A stretch of 64,000 bases of DNA. Source: Adiantum capillus-veneris (lineage: Eukaryota; Streptophyta; Polypodiopsida; Polypodiales; Pteridaceae). Location: positions 93,382,529-93,446,528 of the forward strand of contig CM043959.1 of assembly GCA_014529385.2 (NCBI GenBank), in the 5' to 3' direction. Shown piece after piece: positions 33,090-43,799 of the stretch; the first letter of the stretch is position 1; each line of letters begins with the position of its first letter. The notes beneath the pieces were generated by a model. The model was not told the DNA's origin, searched no databases, and saw only the letters and a list, made by a program, of their open reading frames with translations. Made by a program: the position numbers and the translations under genes.

Positions 33090-33136
33090 CTCACTGTACA
33101 CCAAAAGAAGAGTCTCAATCCCCTTCTCTCTTTCTA

Positions 33137-33141
<5 letters not shown>

Positions 33142-33170
<29 letters not shown>

Positions 33171-33192
33171 TTCTATAGCTTAGCATATCTAA

Positions 33193-33248
<56 letters not shown>

Positions 33249-33334
33249 CGCATTACTAAAGGCGCGCGCGGAGCACGTTTTTACCTCAACAAACACCTCC
33301 GCGTGCTGTTACTATAGGGTAAAATAATACACAC

Positions 33335-33389
<55 letters not shown>

Positions 33390-33457
33390 AATGCACAGTA
33401 CTAACGGCGCGCATAGAGACATGCACTACGGGTATGCCTCTCTACGCGCGCCTTTGG

Positions 33458-33520
<63 letters not shown>

Positions 33521-33606
33521 CGCATTACTAAAGGCGCGCGCGGAGCACGTTTTTACCTCAACAAACACCTCCGCGTGCTGTTACTATAGGGTAAAATAAT
33601 ACACAC

Positions 33607-33655
<49 letters not shown>

Positions 33656-33735
33656 AATGCACAGTACTAACGGCGCGCATAGAGACATGCACTACGGGTA
33701 TGCCTCTCTATGCGCGCCTTTGGTATAGAGAGAGA

Positions 33736-33768
<33 letters not shown>

Positions 33769-33882
33769 TATGTGTGTGTGTGTGTGTGTGTTTGTATTTT
33801 AAAGATGTGTGTCTGTGTGTTTGTGAGTGTGTGTGTGTGTGTGTGTGTGTGGGTGTGTGTTTGTGAGTGTGTGTGTGTGGGT

Positions 33883-33913
<31 letters not shown>

Positions 33914-34059
33914 GGTGTGTGTGTGTGGGTGTGTGTGAGTGTGTGTGTGTGGGTGACAGAAACAGAGATAGAGAGATAGAGGCAAAGGCAGAGGGAGAGA
34001 CAGACCTTCGTTATGTCGATGGGTGGGCTTGCTGTCGGAGACGCAGATGACGGCTCTTG

Positions 34060-34100
<41 letters not shown>
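33142..34100. repeat. Microsatellite and hairpin block between divergent genes B and C, part 1
   Basis: Alternating CT, GA and TG tracts (33142-33172, 33199-33245, 33340-33385, 33463-33518, 33612-33650, 33727-33768, 33771-33957, 34059-34101). A unit of 272 bp containing GC-rich hairpins is duplicated (starting 33247 and 33519). ORFs across the tracts on either strand are artefacts. Confidence 0.9.
33399..33462. promoter_or_regulatory. GGCGCGC hairpin in the B-C intergenic region
   Basis: GTACTAACGGCGCGCATAGA and, about 20 bp on, the near-complement CTCTACGCGCGCCTTTGGTA form a stem of about 25 bp. A duplicate lies at 33661-33726. Related inverted pairs occur at about 34788-34850 and 34868-34930, and half-matching ones at 33247 and 33519. 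They may be binding sites or small fold-back inserts. Confidence 0.6.
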
Positions 34101-34104
<4 letters not shown>

Positions 34105-34296
34105 ACTCACTCTCTTTCACGAGGTGTGGTTTTTCTCTCTCTTGACCTCTTCATATGACGTACAAAAGTATACGGTCTCAATAATGACCACACGTGTGAC
34201 ATCATGCAAATATACTATAATTTATAGTGACACGTGGGGCGCCGCCGTGTGTATCCGTTATAAGTGTGATTTTGAGAGAGAGAAAGAGAGAGAACA

Positions 34297-34299
<3 letters not shown>

Positions 34300-34356
<57 letters not shown>

Positions 34357-34611
34357 TTAGAGAGACAGAGAGAGAGAAAGAGTGATCAGATTGTCAGAGA
34401 GATAGAGAGAGGGAGAGACACAGATTGAGAGAGAGATGGAGAGAGGGAGTCCTTACTCTCAGAGAGAGAGAGAGAGGGAGGGAGAGAGACAGAGTCAGTT
34501 TGACACACAGAAAAGCAATGGAGGAGACACCTCCCTTGGAGTTCCTGCAAACCCCACCAACAAAAGGTGATCTCTCACTCTTTCTCTCTGTATTTCCAAC
34601 AGTTGGTACAA

Positions 34612-34642
<31 letters not shown>

Positions 34643-34943
34643 CTAAACAAAGAAAAACCCAGACTGTTGTTCAACACACACACCTCAATACCCATACTTC
34701 CATAGACAGAGACACAGACACACATACACACAGACACACACAGAGATATATATACATTGTCTCTTTCCCTACCCTCTCTGTACACGTTACTAACGGCGCG
34801 CATAGCCAACCAAATATTGGCTCCAGCTCTCTCCGCGCGCCTATAGTATTGTTATGACTCTCTCAGTTGTACTTAAGGCGCGCGGAGAGAGTTGCAAAAC
34901 GCACTTTTCCTTCCTTGCGCGCCTTTAGTCAAATAGAAAAATA

Positions 34944-35000
<57 letters not shown>

Positions 35001-35023
35001 GTGTGTATTTTTTTAGTGTTCTT

Positions 35024-35081
<58 letters not shown>

Positions 35082-35180
35082 AGGTGTGTTTTTGTTTGTG
35101 CTTTGGTGAGAGACGGATATATATATATATATATATATTTATATCTATCAGGAGAGAGAGAGAGAGACAGAGAGAGATCA
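34300..35180. repeat. Microsatellite and hairpin block between divergent genes B and C, part 2
   Basis: GA tracts at 34300-34354, 34943-34998 and 35029-35079, a TG tract at 34615-34642, a TA tract at 35117-35139, and two GGCGCGC inverted pairs. Most of this is the first intron of gene C. Confidence 0.9.
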
Positions 35181-36578
35181 TGATGGTTTGGTTTTGGAAG
35201 AGTTGTCATCTTTCCTGATGGTTTTGACTTGTCATGTTTCCTGATGAATAGGATTAAGGTCTAGTAGACAGAAGAGGCTGAAACCTGATCCAGAGCTTGT
35301 GCCAGGATTTCAACCCTTGCAGGCTCAGTTGCTTAATGTATCTGCCAAAAGAACTGTTGACTTTTGTCAGGACATATCTGAAGAAAAGTCAATTGGTGAA
35401 GATCAATCAGAGAGTTCACCAGGGCAAGAGGATCCCTCACCCTACAAGGCTGTGGTGCCCTCTACAGTACTTCTGAAGAGAAATACAAGAAAGAGGAATA
35501 TAGACTTCTCAGATGATACAAATGTGCTAGAAGGAAGTCCCTGTGCAACTAAATGTAAAGACAAAGAGGATGTGTCTTCTCTGGAAGACCCAACTGCAAC
35601 TGATGAGAGGCTGTTTGATTTTGCAGCATCTTGTGGTGCTGGGGACAAGTATGATCTAGTTCATTCTATGTTTAATCCAAAGTTTGACATTGAAGACTTG
35701 TTAGCTCAGCACAATAATTTCTTGCAGTCCTACAGAGATAAGTTTGAAGTGATGGTGCAGGTAGGAAGGGTTGTTCTGCCTACTATGACTCTTGTGCATT
35801 TAAATGACTGTGGTGGAAAGGGACAGGGAGTGAAGAAGTATAGGGAATTACCACCCTCTTGCCGACATTCAGCCTGTCCTTTGCATCAAAAAGAATGCAA
35901 ACTCATTCAGGAAGCCTTTGGCTTTATGATTTACCTGAACAGCCTGTTTGGATTCCTCATGCAGAATCCTGATGAGGTGTTAGAGGAGCAGGATGCAGCA
36001 CCAGATGAGGAATGCGAGGAGACAACTCATATGCAAGAAGTCGAGGAGGTTGAAGACACAGTCGACCTTGAGGTTGAGGCAATTGAAGTACAAAGAAGTA
36101 AGATGCTCTCTGTGAAAACCACAGAAATCAAACTTCCATTGGATGTCAGTAACTTCACTGAGAAGCATGCTCAGATGATGTTGCCTGCTGTGCCTGACTT
36201 CAGGATTGGAGACAGGACCTATATCTTCTTACATGATGTGCAAAGTGTGTTTTATTTAAGGGAGGATTTCTCCCTGGCTATTATTTCCAGAGTCCAAGAG
36301 GAGAGGAGTGGATTTGTTTCAGAGGATAGTAGTGATGATGAGGCAATGGAAACATCCAGCAATCCAATGGAATGCCTTCGAAGATGCTTTGAGAAAGCTG
36401 AAAAATACAAAGAGACACTACCTGATGAAGCCACCTTCCAAGCAATAAGACAAAGCCTAAGACCATCGAAAAGTAACAAAGAAGTGGAGGATTGGTTTAA
36501 CCATTCAGGTCAGGGGTCAACTACATCTGTAGACCTGTGGCAAGAAAACCTCTTTCTGCAGGATGAGAGCTTCATGGT

Positions 36579-36649
<71 letters not shown>

Positions 36650-37104
36650 TGTCATTTCTGACATTGTATGTGCAGTCTTGGATTGCTGACAAGGATGACT
36701 TCCTTCGGCGCCGGACAAGAGAGTATCGAGGAAGGGATGCGGCCCTAGCACAGTACCTTTTAAAGCTTTGGAAGTCGCCGATAGTCGTTTTTCACAATTC
36801 CATGTCACAAGAGGGTTCAATAGCAACTTACACATTCAAGACACTATCGCGCTTCTTGGGTGGACCGGTGCTGCCCAAAAGTGCAGATAAAGTCATTCTT
36901 GTGGACAAAGTGTTTGCTAGAGATTGTTTTGGTTACTGCCTAGGCTATACAGGTGGTCGGGCAGCGTATTACTACACCTACACAGCAATGGCACTAGCTC
37001 TTGGTAGACGAAACCCAGATGAACTTTTAGAGTATGGCAAACATCTCATGATTCGTTACAAGGGTGACGTGCCAAAAAACAAAATTGAACCTGCAAAATC
37101 TTGA
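34518..37104 (+). CDS. Transposon gene C, unknown function
   Basis: Three exons: 34518-34566 (MEETPPLEFLQTPPTKG), 35252-36576 and 36676-37104; 1803 nt, 600 residues, all junctions in phase. Exon 2 is acidic (E/D-rich stretches around 36000-36080) and holds a Cys/His cluster, CRHSACPLHQKEC, near 35860-35900. Exon 3 is a compact, aromatic-rich domain with ARDCFGYCLGYTGGRAAYYY. I recognise no family. Intron 2 is almost pure (CT)n and happens to stay open, so a naive reading would insert a Ser-Leu run into the protein; the GTAACT donor and TATGTGCAG acceptor argue it is removed. It is convergent with gene D, 63 bp apart. Confidence 0.75.
36577..36675 (+). repeat. (CT)n intron of gene C
   Basis: About 32 CT repeats between a GT donor and AG acceptor. 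The length keeps the frame open through it only by chance of the dinucleotide (Ser-Leu or none). Confidence 0.85.
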
Positions 37105-37167
37105 TACACTTCAAGTAGCAATTGTATAAGATTTTGTATTACATAAATTTTGTACAATGTCATCCAC

Positions 37168-40031
37168 TCAGAGTATCTTTCTCCACTTGTGATTCACATA
37201 CACCATTGTCTCTCTCCACCTTCGTTGACTTTCACGAGCTCCGGAGTTGTTGTATGCCATTGATCTTTTAGCTTTTTGTTGTTGTAAATGTCTGATGGCT
37301 TGTGCTGTTGCTGAATTTTCCAAGACTTCTTTTGCCTGCATTCGATGAATGATTCTACGATAGAACCATTCAAATAGTTCTCTCAAACTGTTAGCCTTGA
37401 TTCGAGAGCCACCATGTCGTGTGTGCCTGAAATAAGCATTTCTTGCCATGTAATGAGACTTTTCCATCCCTTGGGTATTCCATATTGCCGGGTTCCCATA
37501 CTTCTGTATAAAATATGGCAAATGATTGAAGATGATGTGCTGGATATGAAAACAGATTAGTTAGAATGTTTTACAGTCACATATTTGCACATAAGAGAGA
37601 AAGAAATACATTATAATACCATGTAGTGAGTAATCTGGGTGTCTGTCCATGATGCTGTCTTGAATGATTTTTTCAGAAGGTTGAGATTTTCCTTGAACTT
37701 GTTCATATCACCTTGTGACCAGTCATCTTTGTCGCACATCAAAAATAGGATGTCTATTGATCGCCAAACCTCAGCCTTCGAGTTACGAGTAGTTGGTTCG
37801 TGGTCTTTGACTGCAATATGTAGCTTTTTCCAGCTGTGATACTCTACCTTGCTAACATAAGATGTGTTATATATTTTTCCATGTTTTGTTAGCTTTGGAT
37901 CTCTTGTACCTTGGGGCTTAGATAAAAAACCTCCGTGCCTTCACCCCACCGATGGATGGTTTGCATGGGACATCCTTCTCAGCAGTTGATCTCTTTTCAT
38001 CCCGCTGGATTTTCGCATTGCCACCATGAAGCCCCATATCCGACAGTACCATTTCTAAGCACTGCAAGGCTACTTGTCGTTCTGCGGAGTTCTTAATCTT
38101 CCAAGCAAACCCGATGTATAAGTAGACCAATTTCTCCACAATTCTACAAAGGGCATGCATTGTACAAATGTGGACATTCACAAGTGGTATTTTAAAAAGT
38201 GGTCGAAAAGCAGGATCCTCAATGTGACGTGTTGGAGCTTTTCTCCACCACTTTGGGTCCATGACCTTTGCAGGCTCCATGCAGAACAAACACGGCGACT
38301 TTTCCATTGCACCCATTCCACAATTATACATGCATTGTAATGTTTTAAGGTCACCTGCAAGATGCCACTGAACTTGAAAGTCTCCCCTTCCATCTAGACG
38401 TAGTACCTCTCCCTGGTTAGTCTGTCGATCAATCACCTCCGGAATATTAGTTCGATGGAACACCCAATATAGAATCTCATGATCTTCTTTCTTTACCTGC
38501 AACACAAAATAAATGAGACTTAAGTAGATCTGAACATTTGAGCTTACTTGAGAATATCGCTTACCTCAAACGCACCAAGCCACCATATGTTAGATTCTGA
38601 TTGAACACTAAAATATAAAGGATCCTCACTGGGACACTTTGAGAGGGATCTATTCATTAAAGTAATAGTAACACGCTCTAGCTTTTTCTCTTTAACAAGC
38701 TCACACTCATCCAGTTTTAACACAAAATGTAATAGCCCACGTGACTCTTCAAATGTGATGCTGTAAAACTCCACCATTCTCTTCTGTAGTATCCGCAGGT
38801 CCATAAAAATATTGTTGAACTCATCATATGCCATGTTCGCTCCATGGCCACTGTAAGTTGCTTTAATATGAAAGGGCTGTCCAAGATAGTCTCCCTGTGC
38901 CTCGTTAAGCTGAAGCCTCTCTTTCCAAACACTTAAGGCTGATGGTAGAAGTTTGGATTTTATACCCTTCCTAACAAAGATGGATGAGACAGACTTTTGG
39001 ATAGCCGAATATCCTCTTTTGCTTACACCAAGTGAATCAAGTGTGCCTTGTATCTCTTTTGCAGGCACTGAGTTCTCTGAAATAAAGCGGTCCACTACAT
39101 TTCTTTGTAGAACCTTAAACTTCTTGTCATGTACTATATCTGCTGCCAGGCTTCTACTTATAAGTGGCTTCAATCTCTTTCCTATATTGGCTTTGGGGTC
39201 AATGTTTTCCTTGTCAGGATAGATTGAATCTCTACATGAAGACAATGCATAAGTAAATAACAGAAAATTTGCTTCACTAACACTATTTAGGCACATGAAA
39301 ACAATGCATAACAAGAAAAAACAAAAAGATTACTTAACTAAGACAATGTAGCCAACCAAGAAGCATCACCTTAATGCTCGGATTCTTTTCTTGAGACCTC
39401 CTGATGCAACCTGCAATGTTTCAAGATTGCGCAATTTCTTCTTTCGGATACGACCACCCAAGATGGTGTCCTTCATTTGACAACTTCGCACCTTTCCTTT
39501 CAGTTCTTGTACCTCTGTTTTATGTTGCAAAATGGTAACCTGATCTGTAGAATGTAAATGTGAAAGGCGAACAATCTCACATTGTTGAGCTTGGAGAATG
39601 CTCTTGTAAGTTTCAGCTTCTCTTCTAAGTGATTTACAATAACCCAGTAGGCCCTTTTCTCCATTACCAGCAAAGGTCAATAAGCTTGTAGGATTGACAA
39701 ACGGTGGAGACGCATTAGTTATTGGATTCTTAGGGTAGAGAGAGCCTCTCGTCCAGATATCTATGTGTTTAGCTCCTTGAGCTTTGAGCGCTCTGAGCGT
39801 GTCTATGGAAGCGGGAGGTATATGTGTGTTTGTTTTACTGCGCTTAATTAATGGTTGGTACTCATTGTCCAAATCAATGTGAAGGTGATATTTGGCTCGT
39901 TTCTGGGTAACATTTGTGCCATTTGAGGAGTGCGCCATTAGCCAAATGTGCAGGTTTAATGGAAAGTGAATAGCGGCTACGGATTCGTCCCTCCATGTTA
40001 GCCTCATTCCCTCCATATTGACGAGGTTCAT
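37168..40031 (-). CDS. Transposon gene D: probable DDE-type transposase
   Basis: Five exons: 40031-39370, 39231-38565, 38496-37945, 37841-37620, 37539-37168; 2475 nt, 824 residues. The exon 3/4 junction is the least certain. The N-terminal 220 residues include a predicted coiled coil (about 130-190) and a basic stretch. Catalytic candidates are Asp395 (LKLDECEL), Asp492 (AGDLKTLQ) and Glu727 (NTQGMEKSHYM). Between the latter lie CLFC (Cys512, Cys515) and HICTMH (552-557), a CxxC...H insert seen in several DDE superfamilies. The wording DLK...CxxC and QG(V/M)EK resembles an uncharacterised transposase-like family I recall from invertebrates such as Hydra; this is memory, not a search. It lies next to the right terminus, as is usual for a transposase. 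Confidence 0.75.
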
Positions 40032-40197
40032 TCAATGCAACTGAAAAGAGGATTATCCCTCAATCACTACGAACGAATGTTCAGAAGAGTAAGGAATCTA
40101 CTTAAAGTACACTTTTTGAAGTTTTACTATGAAAGACCCAGCTCTTTTATTTGCCATTTTTTCTAGAGAGAGAGTGCAAAAAATACATTTTCTTAGA

Positions 40198-40231
40198 AGG
40201 ACCTCCAAATGACCTCCGAAATTTCCTAATG
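40198..40231 (-). repeat. Right terminal inverted repeat
   Basis: Reverse complement of 28284-28317 with about two differences. The adjoining 50 bp (CTTCTAAGAAAAT, then a CT run and TAGAAAAAAT on the minus strand) is also shared with the left end of the fold-back element at 61934. Confidence 0.85.
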
Positions 40232-40235
40232 CTTG
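40232..40235. repeat. Target-site duplication CTTG, right
   Basis: Matches 28280-28283. LINE RT sequence resumes directly after it. Confidence 0.75.
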
Positions 40236-41940
40236 AAGGGATTTTGGACTCTAGCATAAAGAAAGAGCTCATAAAACCTATCCTGAAGGTTATAAGCTGT
40301 TCTCGTGTCCAATCTCCATGATGTCTATGGCATATAAAATCATTGCAAAAGCAGTCGCTCTCAGGATTACCACTACTTGATAAAGCTCTCCCCCTATCAA
40401 CATGGATTTATAAGAGGCAGGTCAATCTATGACAATATTTTGACAGCAGTGGTTGGCACTGAGTATGCTTCCCTCACTAAGTAAGAGTGCAATCTACTAC
40501 AGTGATCGACCTAGGCAAGGCCTATGAGACAGGATTATGTGGTCATTCATAGAAGATTTCATGAAATCGTTAAGCCTTAGGTCTTGACTTTGTAGACTAG
40601 TCCATACTATGGGATTTTGTATGGACTTTGAGCTTCTGTCCACCAATGATAGGATTATGGGCTCTTTTGAAGTCAAAAGATCAATCAAATAGGCATGCCC
40701 TCTCGCCCCCTTTTTGTTAGCCATCAGCTCGCACCCTCTTGTTACTATGCTCAAAGAATGTGTTGTGAGAGGGGAGATTCAAGAGTTGGTCTTGCCAGAC
40801 AACCACCAACTCCTTGAAAATTTATTCACGAATGACTCACTCCTCTTCTTAAAATCTTTCCCCTAGGTTGTCCCAAAGGTTTTTGAGATTGTGCAGACTT
40901 TTGTTATTGCCTCAAGGTTGAAGTGCAATATTGAAAAGTCAAGGATGATCTCTCTGGCAGAGAACAACTCATTCAACTCACCTTTTTGGTATGAGGAGAT
41001 TGTTTTGAAAGATAAGATCTTTCGACATTTGGGAGCCCCCTTCTTAGAGGTGGACATAACACACAAGCAAAGATTCCAGTGGGTCTTAGAAAATTTCAAG
41101 AGAAAAATTAGAAGGTGGAAATATGTGCTATTCCTCTTCCATAGCCAGGTCAAAGTGATCAAATCCTTCATGATCATGTACATTGCCTTTACTAGCCCGC
41201 TCCTCAAAATAGCCAAATGTTACTAAAAAGAGTTCTTGAAACCTGTGAAAAGGTTTCTACGAAAAAATAACACCAAAACCTTGATGCCTTGGCAATGCGC
41301 AAAATGGGACATAGTGGCTAGACCAGTGGCAAACAAGGTCATGTAGGAATCCTCAATCTTGTCGTTCATGCAGAAGACCTCTCTGCCAAGTTTGTGGTCT
41401 GGATTGTGCAACAAGACCAAGCATGGGCTATTGTGACACCAATGATATGATGGTCCAGGTGAAGATCTTCTCAGAAGGGGGGGGGGGGGGGGGGGGGGAA
41501 TGGAAAGGAGTTTAGGTTCATGACAAATTGCTATCCCCTCAATGAACCAACTTGAGATTGGGTGGCACGATGGATGAACTGGCGTGCAAGTGAAACAAAT
41601 CAATGGAGGCTTTGGATTGGGTAGAGTTAGCTAGATACTTCCAGAACACCATATCTTTATGGTCCCCTTGGCTCTCCAAAGAAACTGGCATACTTTTGAG
41701 CCCTTACTAGAGAGAGATTGTGAGAAAGGTAAATAACAAAGGACTCCATTGTCTGACCCACGTATGGGACGTCATATGCCTGAATTGGAAAGAGCCAGAG
41801 CTTGTGGCGACCCAACTTCACCTTAATGGCACAAAGAGATTGTTGATCAATAGAGCTCTGGAAAGGTTGTGCAATCTCATAATGCCCCTAAGCGTACCAA
41901 CTTTTGAGTGGAAAGCCTAGTGATGGCCTCAACGTAGCCA
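40236..41940 (+). pseudogene. LINE ORF2 remnant, RT and C-terminal part
   Basis: Broken frames read MSMAYKIIAKAVALRI, then YQHGFIRGRSIYDNILTAV and DLGKAYE, the conserved RT fingers and palm blocks of plant L1 elements (PISL...YKI.AK.LA.RL, QSAF..GR.I.DN). Later frames (40891-41226) carry SRLKCNIEKS and a thigh-like region, and 41720-41920 the C-terminal part. Multiple stops and frame changes. A run of 22 G lies at 41477-41498. Confidence 0.75.
41477..41498. repeat. Poly-G tract, 22 bases
   Basis: An uninterrupted G run inside the decayed LINE. It may be real or a sequencing/assembly artefact. Confidence 0.9.
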
Positions 41941-42176
41941 CTTTTTCAAGCCACACACCAAGGGAATATACCTAGCCCTTACGCACAAGGTGGATTTGTT
42001 TATGCCCCTCAAAAAAATAGTGGGGCAAGCAATGGCCAGAGGCTCGATGATTGGTGTCTACAAAGGACATTTGGAACCCTCAATTACCCTTCTCCATAAA
42101 GACTTTTTAATGGAAGGTGTTATGGGGTCCCCTACCAACAGGCCGGCAATAAGGTCTTAGCCTACAACATCAGCTC

Positions 42177-42707
42177 TATTAAGCACGCACAAAAGCTAAT
42201 AGCTTCGCGGATGGACATGGTAGTGGAGAGGATCATGTGCAGATAAGAGAATAAGATAAGGTTGCACAAGAGCGCACAATGAAAGAGGGATATTGAATTA
42301 AGTTTTGTGCCTTTGAAAGGGCTCTTACAAGATGTTCACACCTCATGACCGCCCAAGTTGGGCTAATCCCAACAATCACCCCCTTCAACCAAACTTGGCA
42401 TAATCATTCATCACCATACACTTCCTTGAGCTAAATTATTGACTCTCATGACACAACACGTTTTTGGTATACTCGCAAACTGTGAGTTTCACGTTTTATC
42501 TGATACCAAATGTTGAGCACGCGCGAAAGCCAATAGCCTCACAGATGGACACGGTAGTGTAGAGGAGCGTGTGCAAAGAAGAGGAGAAGATAAGGTTGCA
42601 CGAGAGAGCACAATGAAAGAGGGATATTGAATTAAGTTTTGTGCCTTTTAAAAGGCTCTTACAAGATGTTCATACCTCATAACTGCCCAAGTATGGATGA
42701 TCCAACA
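42177..42707 (-). mobile_element. TRIM (terminal-repeat retrotransposon in miniature)
   Basis: Two terminal repeats of about 198 bp (42177-42374 and 42511-42707) flank only 136 bp. Just inside the right repeat, TCTGATACCA (42499-42508) is the complement of the initiator-Met primer site TGGTATCAGA, so the element reads right to left. The outer flanks (AGCTC, TGCTC) are near-identical 5-mers. It has no coding capacity, as is normal for TRIMs. It lies in the LINE tail and is moderately old, judging by the differences between the repeats. Confidence 0.8.
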
Positions 42708-43100
42708 TGCTCGAGCTGTAGAGCTTGGAGGGAAAGGGTTGAAAAGCCAAGCGCTCTTGATATATACCCAAGTTAAAAGATTTTTCTCTTTCCACTAATT
42801 TTTTTTCCATGATCTCTCGGTAGCCAACTACTAGCAGATCATCCAAGAAATTAGGGAAACTATTATTGGGATTGGAAAAAGCAAGATCTTAGATGAGTGG
42901 AACAAGGAAGCTCTCACCATCAGGTCTATGAAATTTTGATGTATTGGAGGTTGGGACTCCTTGTGAGAAGCCTGGCCATCGGTCTCCATTGGATTGTATG
43001 TGACCATGGCTCGATTTGAGCATGGTGCTAGTGTAATGTTTTTCTATTATTAATATAACCTCTCACATAATGTGAGATTAGCATTAAAAAATAAAAAAAG

Positions 43101-43362
43101 GAACAAGAGGGATACAAGAAAGCCCATGCCATGGGGGAAAAGGTACAAAAATTCCTTCATCAACGTACGTAACCACAATGGAGCAGAGGCATAACTTTTA
43201 CTTCTTCTTCTTTTTTCCCTTCTTGATCAAAATCATGCTTGTGAATGAGCTAGGAGTACTAACTAGGTGCTATAAAAGGTTCTTACAAACCATAGGTACT
43301 AGGAGTGGCATCGATGGTGGTGGAGTTGGAGCTGATCTCTTCAGATAGTTAGCTGATTCCAA
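43101..43362. other. Flank between the LINE end and a Ty3 LTR
   Basis: No gene or repeat recognised. It probably represents older sequence into which both elements inserted. Confidence 0.3.
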
Positions 43363-43799
43363 TGTTAGAATTTAGAGCTACTGGTAAGTAGTCAATTCAT
43401 TTAGGGAAGCTGAAATAGAGACCAGAGACTAGACTGAAATAGTTATCTGAACTGAAATAGTAAACTGGAATGAGAGAAAGACTAGACCACTAGAAAAGTG
43501 TTTGCAGTTTTAGATTCATATTCAGAGACACTTATTACAATGTATAATGGTTTGAATCTCCAATGATTACAGTAGTAAAGTTTACAGAGTTATAGGCGAA
43601 GAGATTGTAGCTCGAAAAAGACTCAAAGGCTAAGACAAAAAGGACTCCGAAGAAAGAAGTCCGATTACAATGTAATAGGTCCTATTTATAGCCTTCTAGA
43701 AGTTACTATAGTAACTGACGTGGTACTTACTGACTGATCCTCTGTTCGGCCTCCAGGAGAAAGTTCCCACCTACTGAGATACTGAGACTGCCTTCTACA
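43363..43799 (-). repeat. 3' LTR of the interrupted Ty3 element
   Basis: 437 bp, TG...CA. On the minus strand it contains GGCTATAAATAGG (about 43681-43693), a good TATA box, and is preceded by a purine tract (AAAGAAAGGAGGGAAGGA, about 43801-43818). Confidence 0.65.

Larger units (their letters stand above)
28284..40231. mobile_element. Large four-gene DNA transposon with H3-Ulp1-FCP1 fusion gene
   Basis: An 11,948-bp element. The left terminus CATTAGGAAATTTC, then GAGGTCATTTGGAGG about one base later, is matched in inverted orientation at the right end, with about two differences over 33 bp. Perfect CTTG duplications flank it, and the surrounding sequence is LINE ORF2 on both sides, so both ends are independently supported. 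It carries four spliced genes: A (+), B (-), C (+), D (-). Gene D has a DDE-type transposase layout. All four reading frames are open over long exons, so the copy looks recent. Superfamily: the 4-bp duplication resembles Chapaev-like CMC elements, while the CxxC insert is shared by several superfamilies; I leave it unassigned. Confidence 0.85.
24490..43100 (+). mobile_element. L1-type LINE, decayed and interrupted
   Basis: A plus-strand L1-like element: ORF1 remnant with zinc knuckle (to 26031), ORF2 remnant with endonuclease and start of RT (about 26640-28283), the rest of RT after a large insertion (40236-about 41940), and a 3' tail ending in an A-rich stretch near 43080-43100. The insertion is the DNA transposon at 28284-40231, whose CTTG duplication lies in LINE sequence on both sides. 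A TRIM is inserted in the tail. Many stops and frame changes show it is an old copy. The 5' end is estimated from composition. Confidence 0.8.

Noticed and set aside
33692-34110. Long ORFs of Thr-His, Val-Cys or Ser-Leu repeats on both strands
   Set aside because: They are translations of TG and GA microsatellites and have no non-repetitive protein content.
36577-36675. Ser-Leu repeat as part of the gene C protein
   Set aside because: The tract is bounded by good GT and AG sites, and the flanking protein has normal composition, so it is most likely an intron.
28284-40231. A cluster of ordinary host genes between two transposons
   Set aside because: Matched inverted termini, a CTTG duplication, LINE sequence on both sides and a related fold-back element all point to one mobile unit.
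28284-40231. Firm assignment to CACTA, KDZ/Zisupton or Chapaev
   Set aside because: Termini and duplication length do not fit CACTA or KDZ, and the Chapaev match rests only on 4 bp. A profile search is needed.
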